Shown: piece by piece, positions 36,892 to 44,501 of the stretch
How the letters are laid out: the number at the start of each line of letters is the position of its first letter
Numbering within the stretch: the first letter of the stretch is position 1
Source: Paracoccus yibinensis
GTDB taxonomy: Bacteria; Pseudomonadota; Alphaproteobacteria; Rhodobacterales; Rhodobacteraceae
Direction of reading: 5' to 3'
DNA length: 62,868 nucleotides
Assembly: GCF_030846195.1 (NCBI RefSeq)
Contig: NZ_JAVCWH010000013.1
Span: 1-62,868, forward strand
The notes under the pieces: generated by a model
Databases searched by the model: none
The model's input: only the letters and a program-made list of their open reading frames with translations
What the model was told of the DNA's origin: nothing
Program-made: the position numbers and the translations under genes

Positions 36892-37914
36892 TCAGGATGT
36901 AGAGCCGAGGCGTTCGGACTGGCTGCCGGACTTCGAAGTGGAATCAGTATCCGAGCCTTGGCTGGAACTGTCGCTGCCGCCTTTGGTCAGCTCTTCCTTC
37001 GCTGCCGCAGTCACCTGTGCAGCGGCCGATTTTGCCTCATTGAGACCGGCGGACACGGCATTCTGAACCTTGGCCTTTTCTTCCTCGAAGATGCTTTCGG
37101 CTTCATGGAACAACTGATCGCTGTAACTGCCAAGCATCTCGTCCTCTTGCCGGGTCCGTGGCAACAGGCAGGCAAGGCCGGCACCGATCGCGGCCGCCGC
37201 AGCGCCAAAGATCAGGGGTTCGCTGTCATAGCCCTTGGAAACGGTGCGGCTGCTTTCACGAAGGCGCCTTGCCGCACTGTCCCGGGCATCGACTGCGCGG
37301 CGGCGGGCGTCATAAACCCGGCGTCGAGCCTCTTCGCTCAGACCTTCGGTTCCTTCGCTCAACCGGTCATGCAGGCTGCTGGTGCTGCCGCTGATCCGGT
37401 CCCTCCAGTCGTAAGCCTTCTGGCGCACGGTTTCAGCCATCCCGCCATGCCCGGAACTGCTGCCCGAAGCGTTGTGCTGACTGCCGCTTCCAGTGCTGTC
37501 CCAGCGGTCCGGCCTTGATGTCGTGTATGACGACGATCTGCTGACGCTGCCGGGCCCCGCCATGTCGCTTCCTGTGGTGCTGACGGCATAAGGCTCGCTT
37601 GGTCTGTCCCAGTCGCTGTCACGGCGACGGGAACGGTAATCCATCGCCCGATGCGTGGGATCATAGCCGCGGCCGAAAATCAGCCAGGCCAGACCCACCC
37701 CCGTCAGCGCAAGCGCCACCGGGTTCGAACGCGCCGCATCGCTGGCGGTATTGGCCCATTCGGATCCGTTCTCGCGGAACTTGTCGGTCAGGCGGCGCGC
37801 AAGGCCGTCCAGCGACAGTTCATCCTGCAGGTCGTCCAGGGTGCGGCGCAGCGCATTCCGGTCCTGCTCGATCTCACGCTCGATGCGTTCTGGATTGTCC
37901 GTCTCATTTGTCAT
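36892..37914 (-). CDS. DUF3618 domain protein
   Basis: 340 residues. The N-terminal DUF3618 domain (about 1-85: IEREIEQDRNALRRTLDDLQ, then NPVALALTGVGLAWLIFG) contains one membrane segment. The middle is a Ser/Gly-rich linker (about 115-175), followed by a charged helical region, a second hydrophobic segment (LIFGAAAAAIGAGLACLLP) and a Ser-rich tail. It is the last gene of a three-gene operon and overlaps the holin-like gene by 11 bases. Envelope stress protection is the usual guess for this family. Confidence 0.85.
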   Translation of the reverse strand: MTNETDNPERIEREIEQDRNALRRTLDDLQDELSLDGLARRLTDKFRENGSEWANTASDAARSNPVALALTGVGLAWLIFGRGYDPTHRAMDYRSRRRDSDWDRPSEPYAVSTTGSDMAGPGSVSRSSSYTTSRPDRWDSTGSGSQHNASGSSSGHGGMAETVRQKAYDWRDRISGSTSSLHDRLSEGTEGLSEEARRRVYDARRRAVDARDSAARRLRESSRTVSKGYDSEPLIFGAAAAAIGAGLACLLPRTRQEDEMLGSYSDQLFHEAESIFEEEKAKVQNAVSAGLNEAKSAAAQVTAAAKEELTKGGSDSSSQGSDTDSTSKSGSQSERLGSTS

Positions 37915-38335
37915 TGTAGGCCCCCTTGATGGTTTGCGCGTCGCGCTGCACGTTCTGGACAGTGCGGGACGGCATCAGCGCTTCGGGCTTCAGGTCGTTC
38001 GTGCCCTTGCGCAGCAGGATGTAGGCAAGCACCGCCAGCACGACGCCCACGATGACCGCGCTCCAGATCGGACCAAGCTCGGTTTCGGCAAGCGCGGCGA
38101 CCAGTGCCGCCACCAGCACGTTGATGGTGACGATGGCGATCACCCCCGCGGCGGCGATAAAGCCTATCGCGACACCGGCCCGCTGGATGTTCTGGCTGAC
38201 CTCGGCCTTGGCCAAGGCGACTTCCTTGCGAACAAGTTCGCCCGACAGGCGCAGTGCTTCGGATGCCAGCGACGCGGGGTTATGCGACCGGACAGGATCG
38301 TCGACGCGTCCGGTATCGTTTGAATAATCAGACAT
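37904..38335 (-). CDS. Phage-holin-family (putative Actinobacterial Holin-X type) membrane protein
   Basis: 143 residues with an amphipathic helix (ALRLSGELVRKEVALAKAEV) and two membrane helices (VAIGFIAAAGVIAIVTINVLV and WSAVIVGVVLAVLAYILL). GGAGG lies 5 bases before the ATG at 38335. The family name comes from distant holin similarity; with no phage genes nearby and stress-type neighbours, a role in envelope stability is more likely than lysis. Confidence 0.82.
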   Translation of the reverse strand: MSDYSNDTGRVDDPVRSHNPASLASEALRLSGELVRKEVALAKAEVSQNIQRAGVAIGFIAAAGVIAIVTINVLVAALVAALAETELGPIWSAVIVGVVLAVLAYILLRKGTNDLKPEALMPSRTVQNVQRDAQTIKGAYNDK

Positions 38336-39269
38336 CTCGGCCTCCATTCCGATCAGTGGCGGGTGCATTGCGATAAGACTGGCCCTGGGCTCCAGAGGTG
38401 CCTCCGGTGCCTCCGGTGCTGCCGGTGCGGGAAGACTGCGCCGACGGATCACCGCCAATCTCGCTGCCCGCGCCACTGCCGCCGATCCCGCTGCCGGAGG
38501 TTCCCATTGCGGGCGACATGCTTCCGGCGGTGCTGCGCGGGGGCGTGGTCCCGGATCCGGTACCACCCGTGCTGGTGGATGACAGCCCGGAACCGGACGA
38601 GCCACCGCCCGCGGGGGTGCCGGATGTTCCATACCCGGTAGAGGTGCCGGAACCGCCGGTTCCACTGTGGCCCATGCCAGCCTGTCCCGTCCCGGTCCCG
38701 GCCTGGCTTGACCCGGACATGCTGCCGGTCATGGCGCGCGCCTGGCTGCCCGACCCACCCATCGCCGCATGTGACCGCGACGAACTGCCAGAGTAGCTGG
38801 AGCCTGATGAGCTGCCCGGATAGCTGGAGCCGCTTTGGCTGCCGGTGCCGTTCCGATGGCCCTCGGGGGCACTGGCCAACAGGAAGCGTGCTGCCGCAAA
38901 GCCTCCCAGCGCGCAGATGCCCAGGAATGCGCCTGGACGTTCGCGCGCAAAGTCGCGGACGCCGTGCACGATATCGGTCGTGTCCGTGGATTTCATGTTC
39001 TGCGCAAGGCTGCCGACGCTGTCGGCGGCATAATCGAACATCCTGCCGATGCTGGAATCGGGATCGATTTCGGACTTGGCGGATCGCAAGGCCGAGGCCA
39101 GTTGGTCCGCCTGCTTGGAAAGTCCGCCGCGAAAACCTTTCTCGCGTTTCGCGGCTTCTTGTTTCAGGGTGTCGGCAGCCTGGCTGACCTTTTCGCCTGC
39201 CTGCTCCTTAAGACTGCCCAATGTGGACTGGTTGTTTCCTTCCGAGGTCTTGTGATCTTCTGAGTGCAT
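38328..39269 (-). CDS. Nutrient-deprivation-induced-type membrane protein with Gly/Ser-rich tail
   Basis: 313 residues. The first 140 are charged and helical (SLKEQAGEKVSQAADTLKQE, KQADQLASALRSAK) and include a short hydrophobic segment (FLGICALGGFAAARFLLA). The last about 170 residues are a low-complexity Gly/Ser/Thr tail. This layout is typical of rhizobial proteins called nutrient-deprivation-induced. GGGAGG lies 7 bases before the ATG at 39269 and a consensus GGAAC-N16-CGTT promoter lies upstream. First gene of the operon with the holin-like and DUF3618 genes. Confidence 0.8.
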   Translation of the reverse strand: MHSEDHKTSEGNNQSTLGSLKEQAGEKVSQAADTLKQEAAKREKGFRGGLSKQADQLASALRSAKSEIDPDSSIGRMFDYAADSVGSLAQNMKSTDTTDIVHGVRDFARERPGAFLGICALGGFAAARFLLASAPEGHRNGTGSQSGSSYPGSSSGSSYSGSSSRSHAAMGGSGSQARAMTGSMSGSSQAGTGTGQAGMGHSGTGGSGTSTGYGTSGTPAGGGSSGSGLSSTSTGGTGSGTTPPRSTAGSMSPAMGTSGSGIGGSGAGSEIGGDPSAQSSRTGSTGGTGGTSGAQGQSYRNAPATDRNGGRDV

Positions 39270-39338
39270 GGGAAGCCTCCCGATATCTGAGATTTCGTTG
39301 CCGAGGATACGGTGCCCCAACCTTGTCATAGGGTTCAC

Positions 39339-39363
39339 AACGACCCAGTTTGGCAAATGTTCC
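39339..39363 (-). promoter_or_regulatory. EcfG-type promoter (perfect consensus) for the three-gene envelope operon
   Basis: Minus strand: GGAAC (39359-39363), 16-base spacer, CGTT (39339-39342). This fits the alphaproteobacterial EcfG consensus GGAAC-N16/17-CGTT without mismatch and ends about 70 bases before the start codon at 39269. Confidence 0.65.
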
Positions 39364-39388
39364 AATGCAGCTTGGCAAGGTCGTCCAT

Positions 39389-39415
39389 GGAACCATCGGC
39401 TGCTTCCCGCGCGTT
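39389..39415 (+). promoter_or_regulatory. Possible EcfG-like promoter for the BrkB-family gene
   Basis: Plus strand: GGAAC (39389-39393), 18-base spacer, CGTT (39412-39415), 86 bases before the start codon at 39502. The two boxes are exact but the spacer is one base longer than usual. Confidence 0.35.
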
Positions 39416-39501
39416 CCAACCGCAGCAAGGCAGTATGCTTTCCCGGGGATTTGCAAAAACGCCCACTCCGCAGCGCCGCACCGGTAGTGAAGGAACACGC
39501 T

Positions 39502-40608
39502 ATGTCACGACACGATCGCAACAATCCTGGCAGAAGCGCAGAGACGCCTGCCCGCATTCCGGCCGCCGGATGGAAGCAGATCCTGTGGCGGGTCAAGGAC
39601 GAGATTTCTCGTGACCACATCTCGGTCGTGGCGGCGGGCGTCGCCTTTTACGCGCTGCTGTCCCTCTTTCCCGCCATCGCGGCGCTGGTGTCGATTGCAG
39701 GGCTGGTTCTTGATCCGGCGGACATCGCGGGCCAGCTGGAAACCGTGGTGGGGATGTTGCCCGAGGAAGCTGCCGGGATCCTGCAGGATCAGGTCACGAA
39801 AGTCACAAGCGGCAGCCAGACAGGGACCGGCCTGGTCGCGTTGTTCGGGGTGGCGGTGGCCCTTTACGGCGCCATGAAGGGGGTAATGACCCTGATAGAA
39901 GGGCTGAACATCGCCTATGACGAGGAAGAAACGCGCAGCACCATCAAGCTTTACCTGACCGCCCTGGCGATCACGATCGGCGCGATCCTTGGGACTGCGG
40001 CGGGGCTGGGGCTGATGATCCTTTTGCCGTCACTGGTTGCCTGGGGCAACCTGCCACCGATCCTCGAAACCGTGGTCAACGTCCTGCGCTGGCCCTTGAT
40101 GGCGGCGCTGGCGATGCTGGGACTGGCGGCACTCTATCGGTTCGGTCCTTCGCGTGCGGAGCCGAAATGGCGGTGGATCAGCATCGGCGCCGTTGTCGCG
40201 ACGACGCTGTGGATCGTCGGCACCCTCGGTTTCTCGATCTATGTCCGCAATTTCGGCAGCTATACCGAAACCTACGGCACCCTGGGCGGCGTGATCGTGC
40301 TGCTGACCTGGCTGTGGCTGTCAGCCTTCGTGATCCTTGGCGGCGCCGAGTTGAACGCCGAGACAGAGCAGCAGACGGAAAAGGATACGACAAGTGGCGC
40401 ACCCCTGCCCATGGGTCAGCGCGACGCGGTCAAGGCCGACACGCCCCCGCCCGCCGAACAGGGCCGGTCCGGGCAGGGCCGGGCTGGACAGAACCGTGGG
40501 CGAAGGGCGCGGAACGCAGCCGCGGCGACTTCACCGACGACCGACCTGTCCCTGGCGATGGTGCTGATGGGAAATGCGGCCTGGAAGATGTTGCGGCGAA
40601 ACCGCTGA
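39502..40608 (+). CDS. YihY/virulence factor BrkB family membrane protein
   Basis: 368 residues with about six membrane helices, including GVAFYALLSLFPAIAALVSI, FGVAVALYGAMKGVMTLI, ITIGAILGTAAGLGLMILL and VIVLLTWLWLSAFVILGGAELNA, the family signature. The last about 75 residues are a soluble Arg/Gly/Ala-rich tail. The family was once called ribonuclease BN by mistake and has no settled function. AAGGA lies 8 bases before the ATG at 39502. Divergent from the stress operon. Confidence 0.88.
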   Translation: MSRHDRNNPGRSAETPARIPAAGWKQILWRVKDEISRDHISVVAAGVAFYALLSLFPAIAALVSIAGLVLDPADIAGQLETVVGMLPEEAAGILQDQVTKVTSGSQTGTGLVALFGVAVALYGAMKGVMTLIEGLNIAYDEEETRSTIKLYLTALAITIGAILGTAAGLGLMILLPSLVAWGNLPPILETVVNVLRWPLMAALAMLGLAALYRFGPSRAEPKWRWISIGAVVATTLWIVGTLGFSIYVRNFGSYTETYGTLGGVIVLLTWLWLSAFVILGGAELNAETEQQTEKDTTSGAPLPMGQRDAVKADTPPPAEQGRSGQGRAGQNRGRRARNAAAATSPTTDLSLAMVLMGNAAWKMLRRNR

Positions 40609-40632
40609 CAAGGGCTGCTTGACGGGCGACTG

Positions 40633-41553
40633 TCAGGCGGCGGTATCCTGCGGCTCGGCCAAGTCGGGGGCGGGCGCCTTGGAACGGGCGGCCTCGTCCT
40701 CGCGCTGGGTGCGGCGCAGGACGATCAGGCCGGAACCCACGATCAGGGCCGCCCCTGCGATCATGCCGGTGGCAGGAACATCGCCGAACACGATGAAGCC
40801 TAGCAGCGCGCCCCAGACCAGCAGCGAATATTGCAGCGGCGCCACCACCGAGGCATCCGCAAGCTTCAGCGACCGCGTGACCAGCATATGCGCCCCCGTC
40901 GCGACCAGCCCCAGCAGGAACAGCAGGCCCAGGTCGCCCGCGGACCGGACCGGCTGCCAGTCGAAGGGCGCCAGCAGCACCCCCGCCACCAGTGCGGCCG
41001 CAAGCTGGAACAGCACCAGGTCGCGGTCGGGGGTTTCGCGCAGGGACCGGCCCAGGATGACCATGGCCGCGAAGGCCGCCGTGCCCAGCAGGGCGAACAG
41101 GACGCCCAGACCGGATACCTGCAGCGACGGGGCCAGCAGGATCAGGACGCCCGCAAAGCCTACGGCGACGGCGGTCCAGGTCTTTGCCGACACCCTCTCG
41201 CCCAGCAGAAGCGGGGACACCGCGACGACATAGATCGGCGCGGCCATCCAGAAGGCCATCACGTCGACCAGCGGCATATAGAAGACGGCCAGGTAGAAGC
41301 AGAACACCTCGGCCGTGGCGCAGATCGCGCGAAGGGCTTGCAGGCCCGGGCGGGGGGCCGACTTGACCCGCGCCACGATGCCCTTGCCGCGCAGGAAGAA
41401 GGGCGCCATCAGCAGGCAGGCCGCAAGGGATCGCAGCAGGATCACCTGCGCCACACCGTAATCGGCCACCAGCCATTTGCCGATCGTGTCGTTCAGCGCG
41501 AAGGCCGCCATGCCCAAAAGCATCAGCAGCGCGCCGGCCAGATTGCCTGACAT
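40633..41553 (-). CDS. DMT-superfamily (EamA) transporter
   Basis: About 306 residues with ten predicted membrane helices in two EamA repeats (LAGALLMLLGMAAFALNDTIGKW at the start, VAPLQYSLLVWGALLGFIVFGDVP in the second repeat). Such proteins export amino acids or other metabolites. An ATG at 41586 would add 11 residues, but it directly abuts a strong 10-bp hairpin; the ATG at 41553, with GGGA 6 bases upstream, is preferred. It follows the TRAP operon on the same strand but the hairpin separates them. Confidence 0.88.
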   Translation of the reverse strand: MSGNLAGALLMLLGMAAFALNDTIGKWLVADYGVAQVILLRSLAACLLMAPFFLRGKGIVARVKSAPRPGLQALRAICATAEVFCFYLAVFYMPLVDVMAFWMAAPIYVVAVSPLLLGERVSAKTWTAVAVGFAGVLILLAPSLQVSGLGVLFALLGTAAFAAMVILGRSLRETPDRDLVLFQLAAALVAGVLLAPFDWQPVRSAGDLGLLFLLGLVATGAHMLVTRSLKLADASVVAPLQYSLLVWGALLGFIVFGDVPATGMIAGAALIVGSGLIVLRRTQREDEAARSKAPAPDLAEPQDTAA

Positions 41554-41586
41554 CCAGAATCCCGCCCCAAGCCCGTTTTCTGTCAT

Positions 41587-41616
41587 GCCCGCGGCGTCGT
41601 CACCGGCGCCGCGGGC
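41587..41616 (-). terminator. Strong hairpin after the TRAP operon
   Basis: A perfect 10-bp GC-only stem, GCCCGCGGCG (41587-41596) with CGCCGCGGGC (41607-41616), and a 10-base loop. It lies 18 bases after the dctP stop on the minus strand. There is no T-run, so it may act as a terminator or as a 3' stabilising hairpin. Confidence 0.55.
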
Positions 41617-41634
41617 TGTCTTGAAGCTGCCGGG

Positions 41635-42648
41635 TCAGTTGCCCGCGCGCAGGTCCGCCAGGGCTGCCTGCACCTGGTCCACGACATCGGCGCCGATGGC
41701 GTCCTTGTGCTTTTCATAGACGACCTGCGATTTCTCCAGCATCTCCTCCTGCTCCTCGGGCGAGATGGTGTTGAACTGCAGGCCGGCCTCTTGCATCTTC
41801 GCCAGCGACTCCTGGTTCAGCTTCTGGATCGCCTCGCGTTCCACATCGCGCCCGACGATCGCGCAGTCGCGCAGCGCCTGCTGTTCTTCCGGCGAATAGG
41901 TGTCGAAGATCGCCTTCGAGAACAGGAACAGGAACGGCGTATAGGCGTGCTTCGTCTCGCTGATGTATTCCTGCACCTCATAGAACTTCGAGGTGTCGAT
42001 GGTCACATAGGGGTTTTCCTGCGCGTCGATCGCCTTGGTTTCCAGGGCCGAGAAGACTTCGCCGAAGGCCATCGGCGTCGCGTTGGCCCCGAAGTTCGAG
42101 AAGGTGTCCAGGAAGATGTTGTTCTGCATCACGCGAACCTTCATCCCCTCGAAGTCTTCCCACTGGGTGATCGGCCGCTGAGAGTTCGACATGTTGCGGA
42201 AGCCGTTTTCCCAATAGGCCAGATTGACCAGGCCCACCTCGTCCAGCTTCTGGTTCAGCATGTCGCCGAAGGGGCCGTCCATGATGGCATAGGCTTCCTC
42301 CGGGGTGCGGAACAGGAAGGGCAGATCGAAGACGCCAAGCGCAGGCACCATCCCCACCAGCGGCGAGGACGAGGTCACGACGGCTTCCTGCAGGCCGCTG
42401 CGCAGCGCCTGCGTGGCCTGCAGGTCGCCGCCAAGCGCGCCGCCCCAGAAGCCCTGCATTTTCATCTTGCCGCCGGTCTTTTCGTCCAGGCAAGCCTGCA
42501 TCGCCTGCATCCCGGTGTTGACCGGGTGGTCTTCGTTGATGCCGTTCGACACCCGGAACGTACGTTCCTGGAACTGGGCCAGGGCCGGCCCGGCGGCGGT
42601 CAGTGCCGTGGCCGCGCAAAGGGCGGCGGTCAGGATGGTATGTTTCAT
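41635..42648 (-). CDS. dctP: TRAP transporter substrate-binding protein (DctP family)
   Basis: 337 residues with a clear Sec signal peptide (ILTAALCAATALTAAGPALA, cleavage near residue 24) and the DctP fold: FRVSNGINEDHPVN, GFWGGALGGD, the helix-hinge motif FEGMKVRVMQNN and the Asn/Gln-rich EVFSALETKAIDAQENP, where the Arg of VRVMQN usually binds the substrate carboxylate. GGAGGAG lies just before the ATG at 42648. It comes last in the operon, after dctQ and dctM. Given the downstream enzymes, a sugar acid (aldonate) is the likely ligand. Confidence 0.93.
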   Translation of the reverse strand: MKHTILTAALCAATALTAAGPALAQFQERTFRVSNGINEDHPVNTGMQAMQACLDEKTGGKMKMQGFWGGALGGDLQATQALRSGLQEAVVTSSSPLVGMVPALGVFDLPFLFRTPEEAYAIMDGPFGDMLNQKLDEVGLVNLAYWENGFRNMSNSQRPITQWEDFEGMKVRVMQNNIFLDTFSNFGANATPMAFGEVFSALETKAIDAQENPYVTIDTSKFYEVQEYISETKHAYTPFLFLFSKAIFDTYSPEEQQALRDCAIVGRDVEREAIQKLNQESLAKMQEAGLQFNTISPEEQEEMLEKSQVVYEKHKDAIGADVVDQVQAALADLRAGN

Positions 42649-42680
42649 GGTATCTCCTCCCATTTTCGTTTGGTCTTTGG

Positions 42681-43958
42681 TCAATAGAACCAGTTTGCCG
42701 GAACGATCACGATGCTGGGGAACGCGACCAGCAGCAGCAGCACCAGGATCTGCGCGATCAGGAACGGCCAGACGCCGATGATCACCTTGCCCAGCGGCAC
42801 GCGCCCGACGCCGCTGACGACGTTCAGCACCACGCCCACCGGCGGCGTCAGCAGCCCGATGCAGCAGTTCATGATGAACATGACGCCGAAATAGATCGGG
42901 TCGATGCCCGCCTTGGCGATGATCGGCATCAGCACCGGGGTCAGGATCAGGATCGTGGGCGTCAGGTCCAGGGCCGTGCCGACGATCAGGATCAGGATCA
43001 TGATGGCCAGCATCAGCAGCTTGGGGTTCTCGATCAGCGGCTCGATATAGCCGGTGATCTCGGCGGGGATGTTGGCGGCGGTGATCAGCCAGGCCGACAC
43101 AAGGGCCGCGCAGACCAGGAACATGATCGCAGCCGTGGTCCGCCCGGCCGCGATCAGCACGGCGGGCAGGTCGGCCAGCTTCAGTTCGCGATACACGAAC
43201 ATGCCGACGAACAGGGCATAGAAGGCGGCGATCACGGCGGCCTCGGTCGGGGTGACGACGCCCAGCTTGATGCCGCCCAGGATGATGACCGGCATCCCCA
43301 GGGCCCAGATCGCCCGTCCCGAGGCGCGGCCCCGGTCGGCCCAGCTTGCGCGGGGCAGGGTCTCGACCCGGTCGTTGCGGGCCACGATCATCCAGGTCAC
43401 GGCCAGCGACAGGCCCATCAGGACGCCCGGCACGATGCCCGCCATGAACAGCTTGGAAATCGACACATTGGCCGCCACGCCGAAGATGATGAAGGCCATC
43501 GACGGCGGGATCACCGGCGCGATGACGCCCCCCGCCGCGATCAACCCGGCTGACCGGGGCACGTTGTATCCCGCGCGCGCCATCATCGGGATCAGGATCG
43601 CGGCCAGTGCCGCCGTGTCCGCCGCGGCCGAACCCGAGATCGAGGCCATGATGACCGCCGCGATGATCGCCACAAGGCCCAGGCCGCCCCGGATATGGCC
43701 CACGCAGCTGATGGCAAAGTCGATGATGCGCCTGGACAGCCCGCCCGCGTTCATCAGCTCTCCCGCAAGGATGAAGAACGGGATCGCCAGCAGCGTGAAG
43801 GTGTCGGCCCCGATCAGCATGTTCTGGGCGATGATCTGGGTGTTGAACATGCCCATGTAGGACATCAGCACCACGCCGCAGAAGATCAGCGCGAATGCAA
43901 CCGGGGCGCCGATGGCCATGGCCCCCAGAAGCGAGACGATAAAGACCAGCAGCGTCAT
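42681..43958 (-). CDS. dctM: TRAP transporter large permease (DctM)
   Basis: 425 residues, about 12 membrane helices, with the DctM features FALIFCGVVLMSYMG near the start, AIPFFILAGELMNAGGL, VIAPVIPPSMAFIIFGV and MILILIVGTALDLTPTILIL. It carries the solute using sodium-coupled transport together with DctQ and the DctP binding protein. It overlaps dctQ by four bases (ATGA). Confidence 0.94.
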   Translation of the reverse strand: MTLLVFIVSLLGAMAIGAPVAFALIFCGVVLMSYMGMFNTQIIAQNMLIGADTFTLLAIPFFILAGELMNAGGLSRRIIDFAISCVGHIRGGLGLVAIIAAVIMASISGSAAADTAALAAILIPMMARAGYNVPRSAGLIAAGGVIAPVIPPSMAFIIFGVAANVSISKLFMAGIVPGVLMGLSLAVTWMIVARNDRVETLPRASWADRGRASGRAIWALGMPVIILGGIKLGVVTPTEAAVIAAFYALFVGMFVYRELKLADLPAVLIAAGRTTAAIMFLVCAALVSAWLITAANIPAEITGYIEPLIENPKLLMLAIMILILIVGTALDLTPTILILTPVLMPIIAKAGIDPIYFGVMFIMNCCIGLLTPPVGVVLNVVSGVGRVPLGKVIIGVWPFLIAQILVLLLLVAFPSIVIVPANWFY

Positions 43959-44500
43959 TCCATGTGTCCCCGGGTGCTGCCGTCCGGCAGGGTGTCGTCA
44001 TGATCCCCGCCGAAGCCGTTGATCTCGGCATCGGTCATTCTGCCGGTCAGCAGGCGGAACAGCCGTTCGGCCGTGATGACGATGATGCCGATGCCGGTGA
44101 ACAGGCCGATGCCATAGACCCAGGCCATCGACAGGCCCGTAACCGGCGCGCTCATGCTGGCGTTGATGGGAAGCTGCTTCCAGGTGCCCACGGTCAGGAC
44201 ACCCGCGCAGCCCAGGATCAGCAGGTCGGACAGCCCCATCAGCACGGTGCGGCCCCGGCGGCCGAACCGGGCGACGACGGTCTCCATCCCCATGTGCTGA
44301 TGGTGATGATGCGCCACGACCGCGCCGATGAAGGTCAGCCAGACGAAGGCAAAGCGGGACAGCTCGTCCGACACCGCGATGCCCGAGTTCATGGCATAGC
44401 GCATGACGACGTTGACAAAGACCATCAGCGCCATTCCTGCCAGCAACAGCGCCAGAAGGATGTCGAGGAAGCGGAAGAACAACTGCACCGCCCTTGCCAT
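43955..44500 (-). CDS. dctQ: TRAP transporter small permease (DctQ)
   Basis: 181 residues with four membrane helices. It has the family segment FVNVVMRYAMNSGIAVSDELSRF-type region, LTFIGAVVAHHHHQHMGME, and a charged C-terminal tail. It scaffolds DctM in the membrane. The start codon directly follows the stop of the XylX-like gene, so enzyme and transporter are co-expressed. The His-rich HHHHQH run is longer than usual in this position. Confidence 0.92.
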   Translation of the reverse strand: MARAVQLFFRFLDILLALLLAGMALMVFVNVVMRYAMNSGIAVSDELSRFAFVWLTFIGAVVAHHHHQHMGMETVVARFGRRGRTVLMGLSDLLILGCAGVLTVGTWKQLPINASMSAPVTGLSMAWVYGIGLFTGIGIIVITAERLFRLLTGRMTDAEINGFGGDHDDTLPDGSTRGHME

Positions 44501-44501
44501 G

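Noticed and set aside
37904..38335. Holin-like gene as a sign of a prophage
   Set aside because: No lysin, capsid, terminase or integrase genes are nearby; the gene sits in a stress-type operon with DUF3618.
38400..38780. Short near-repeats that might be a CRISPR array or tandem repeat locus
   Set aside because: They encode the Gly/Ser/Thr-rich tail of the nutrient-deprivation-type protein; no regular spacer length exists. No CRISPR array was found in the window.
42649..44031. A frame joining dctP to a long upstream extension on the minus strand
   Set aside because: The extension overlaps dctM in another frame and is Arg/Gly-rich shadow sequence; dctP starts at 42648 with a ribosome site and a signal peptide.
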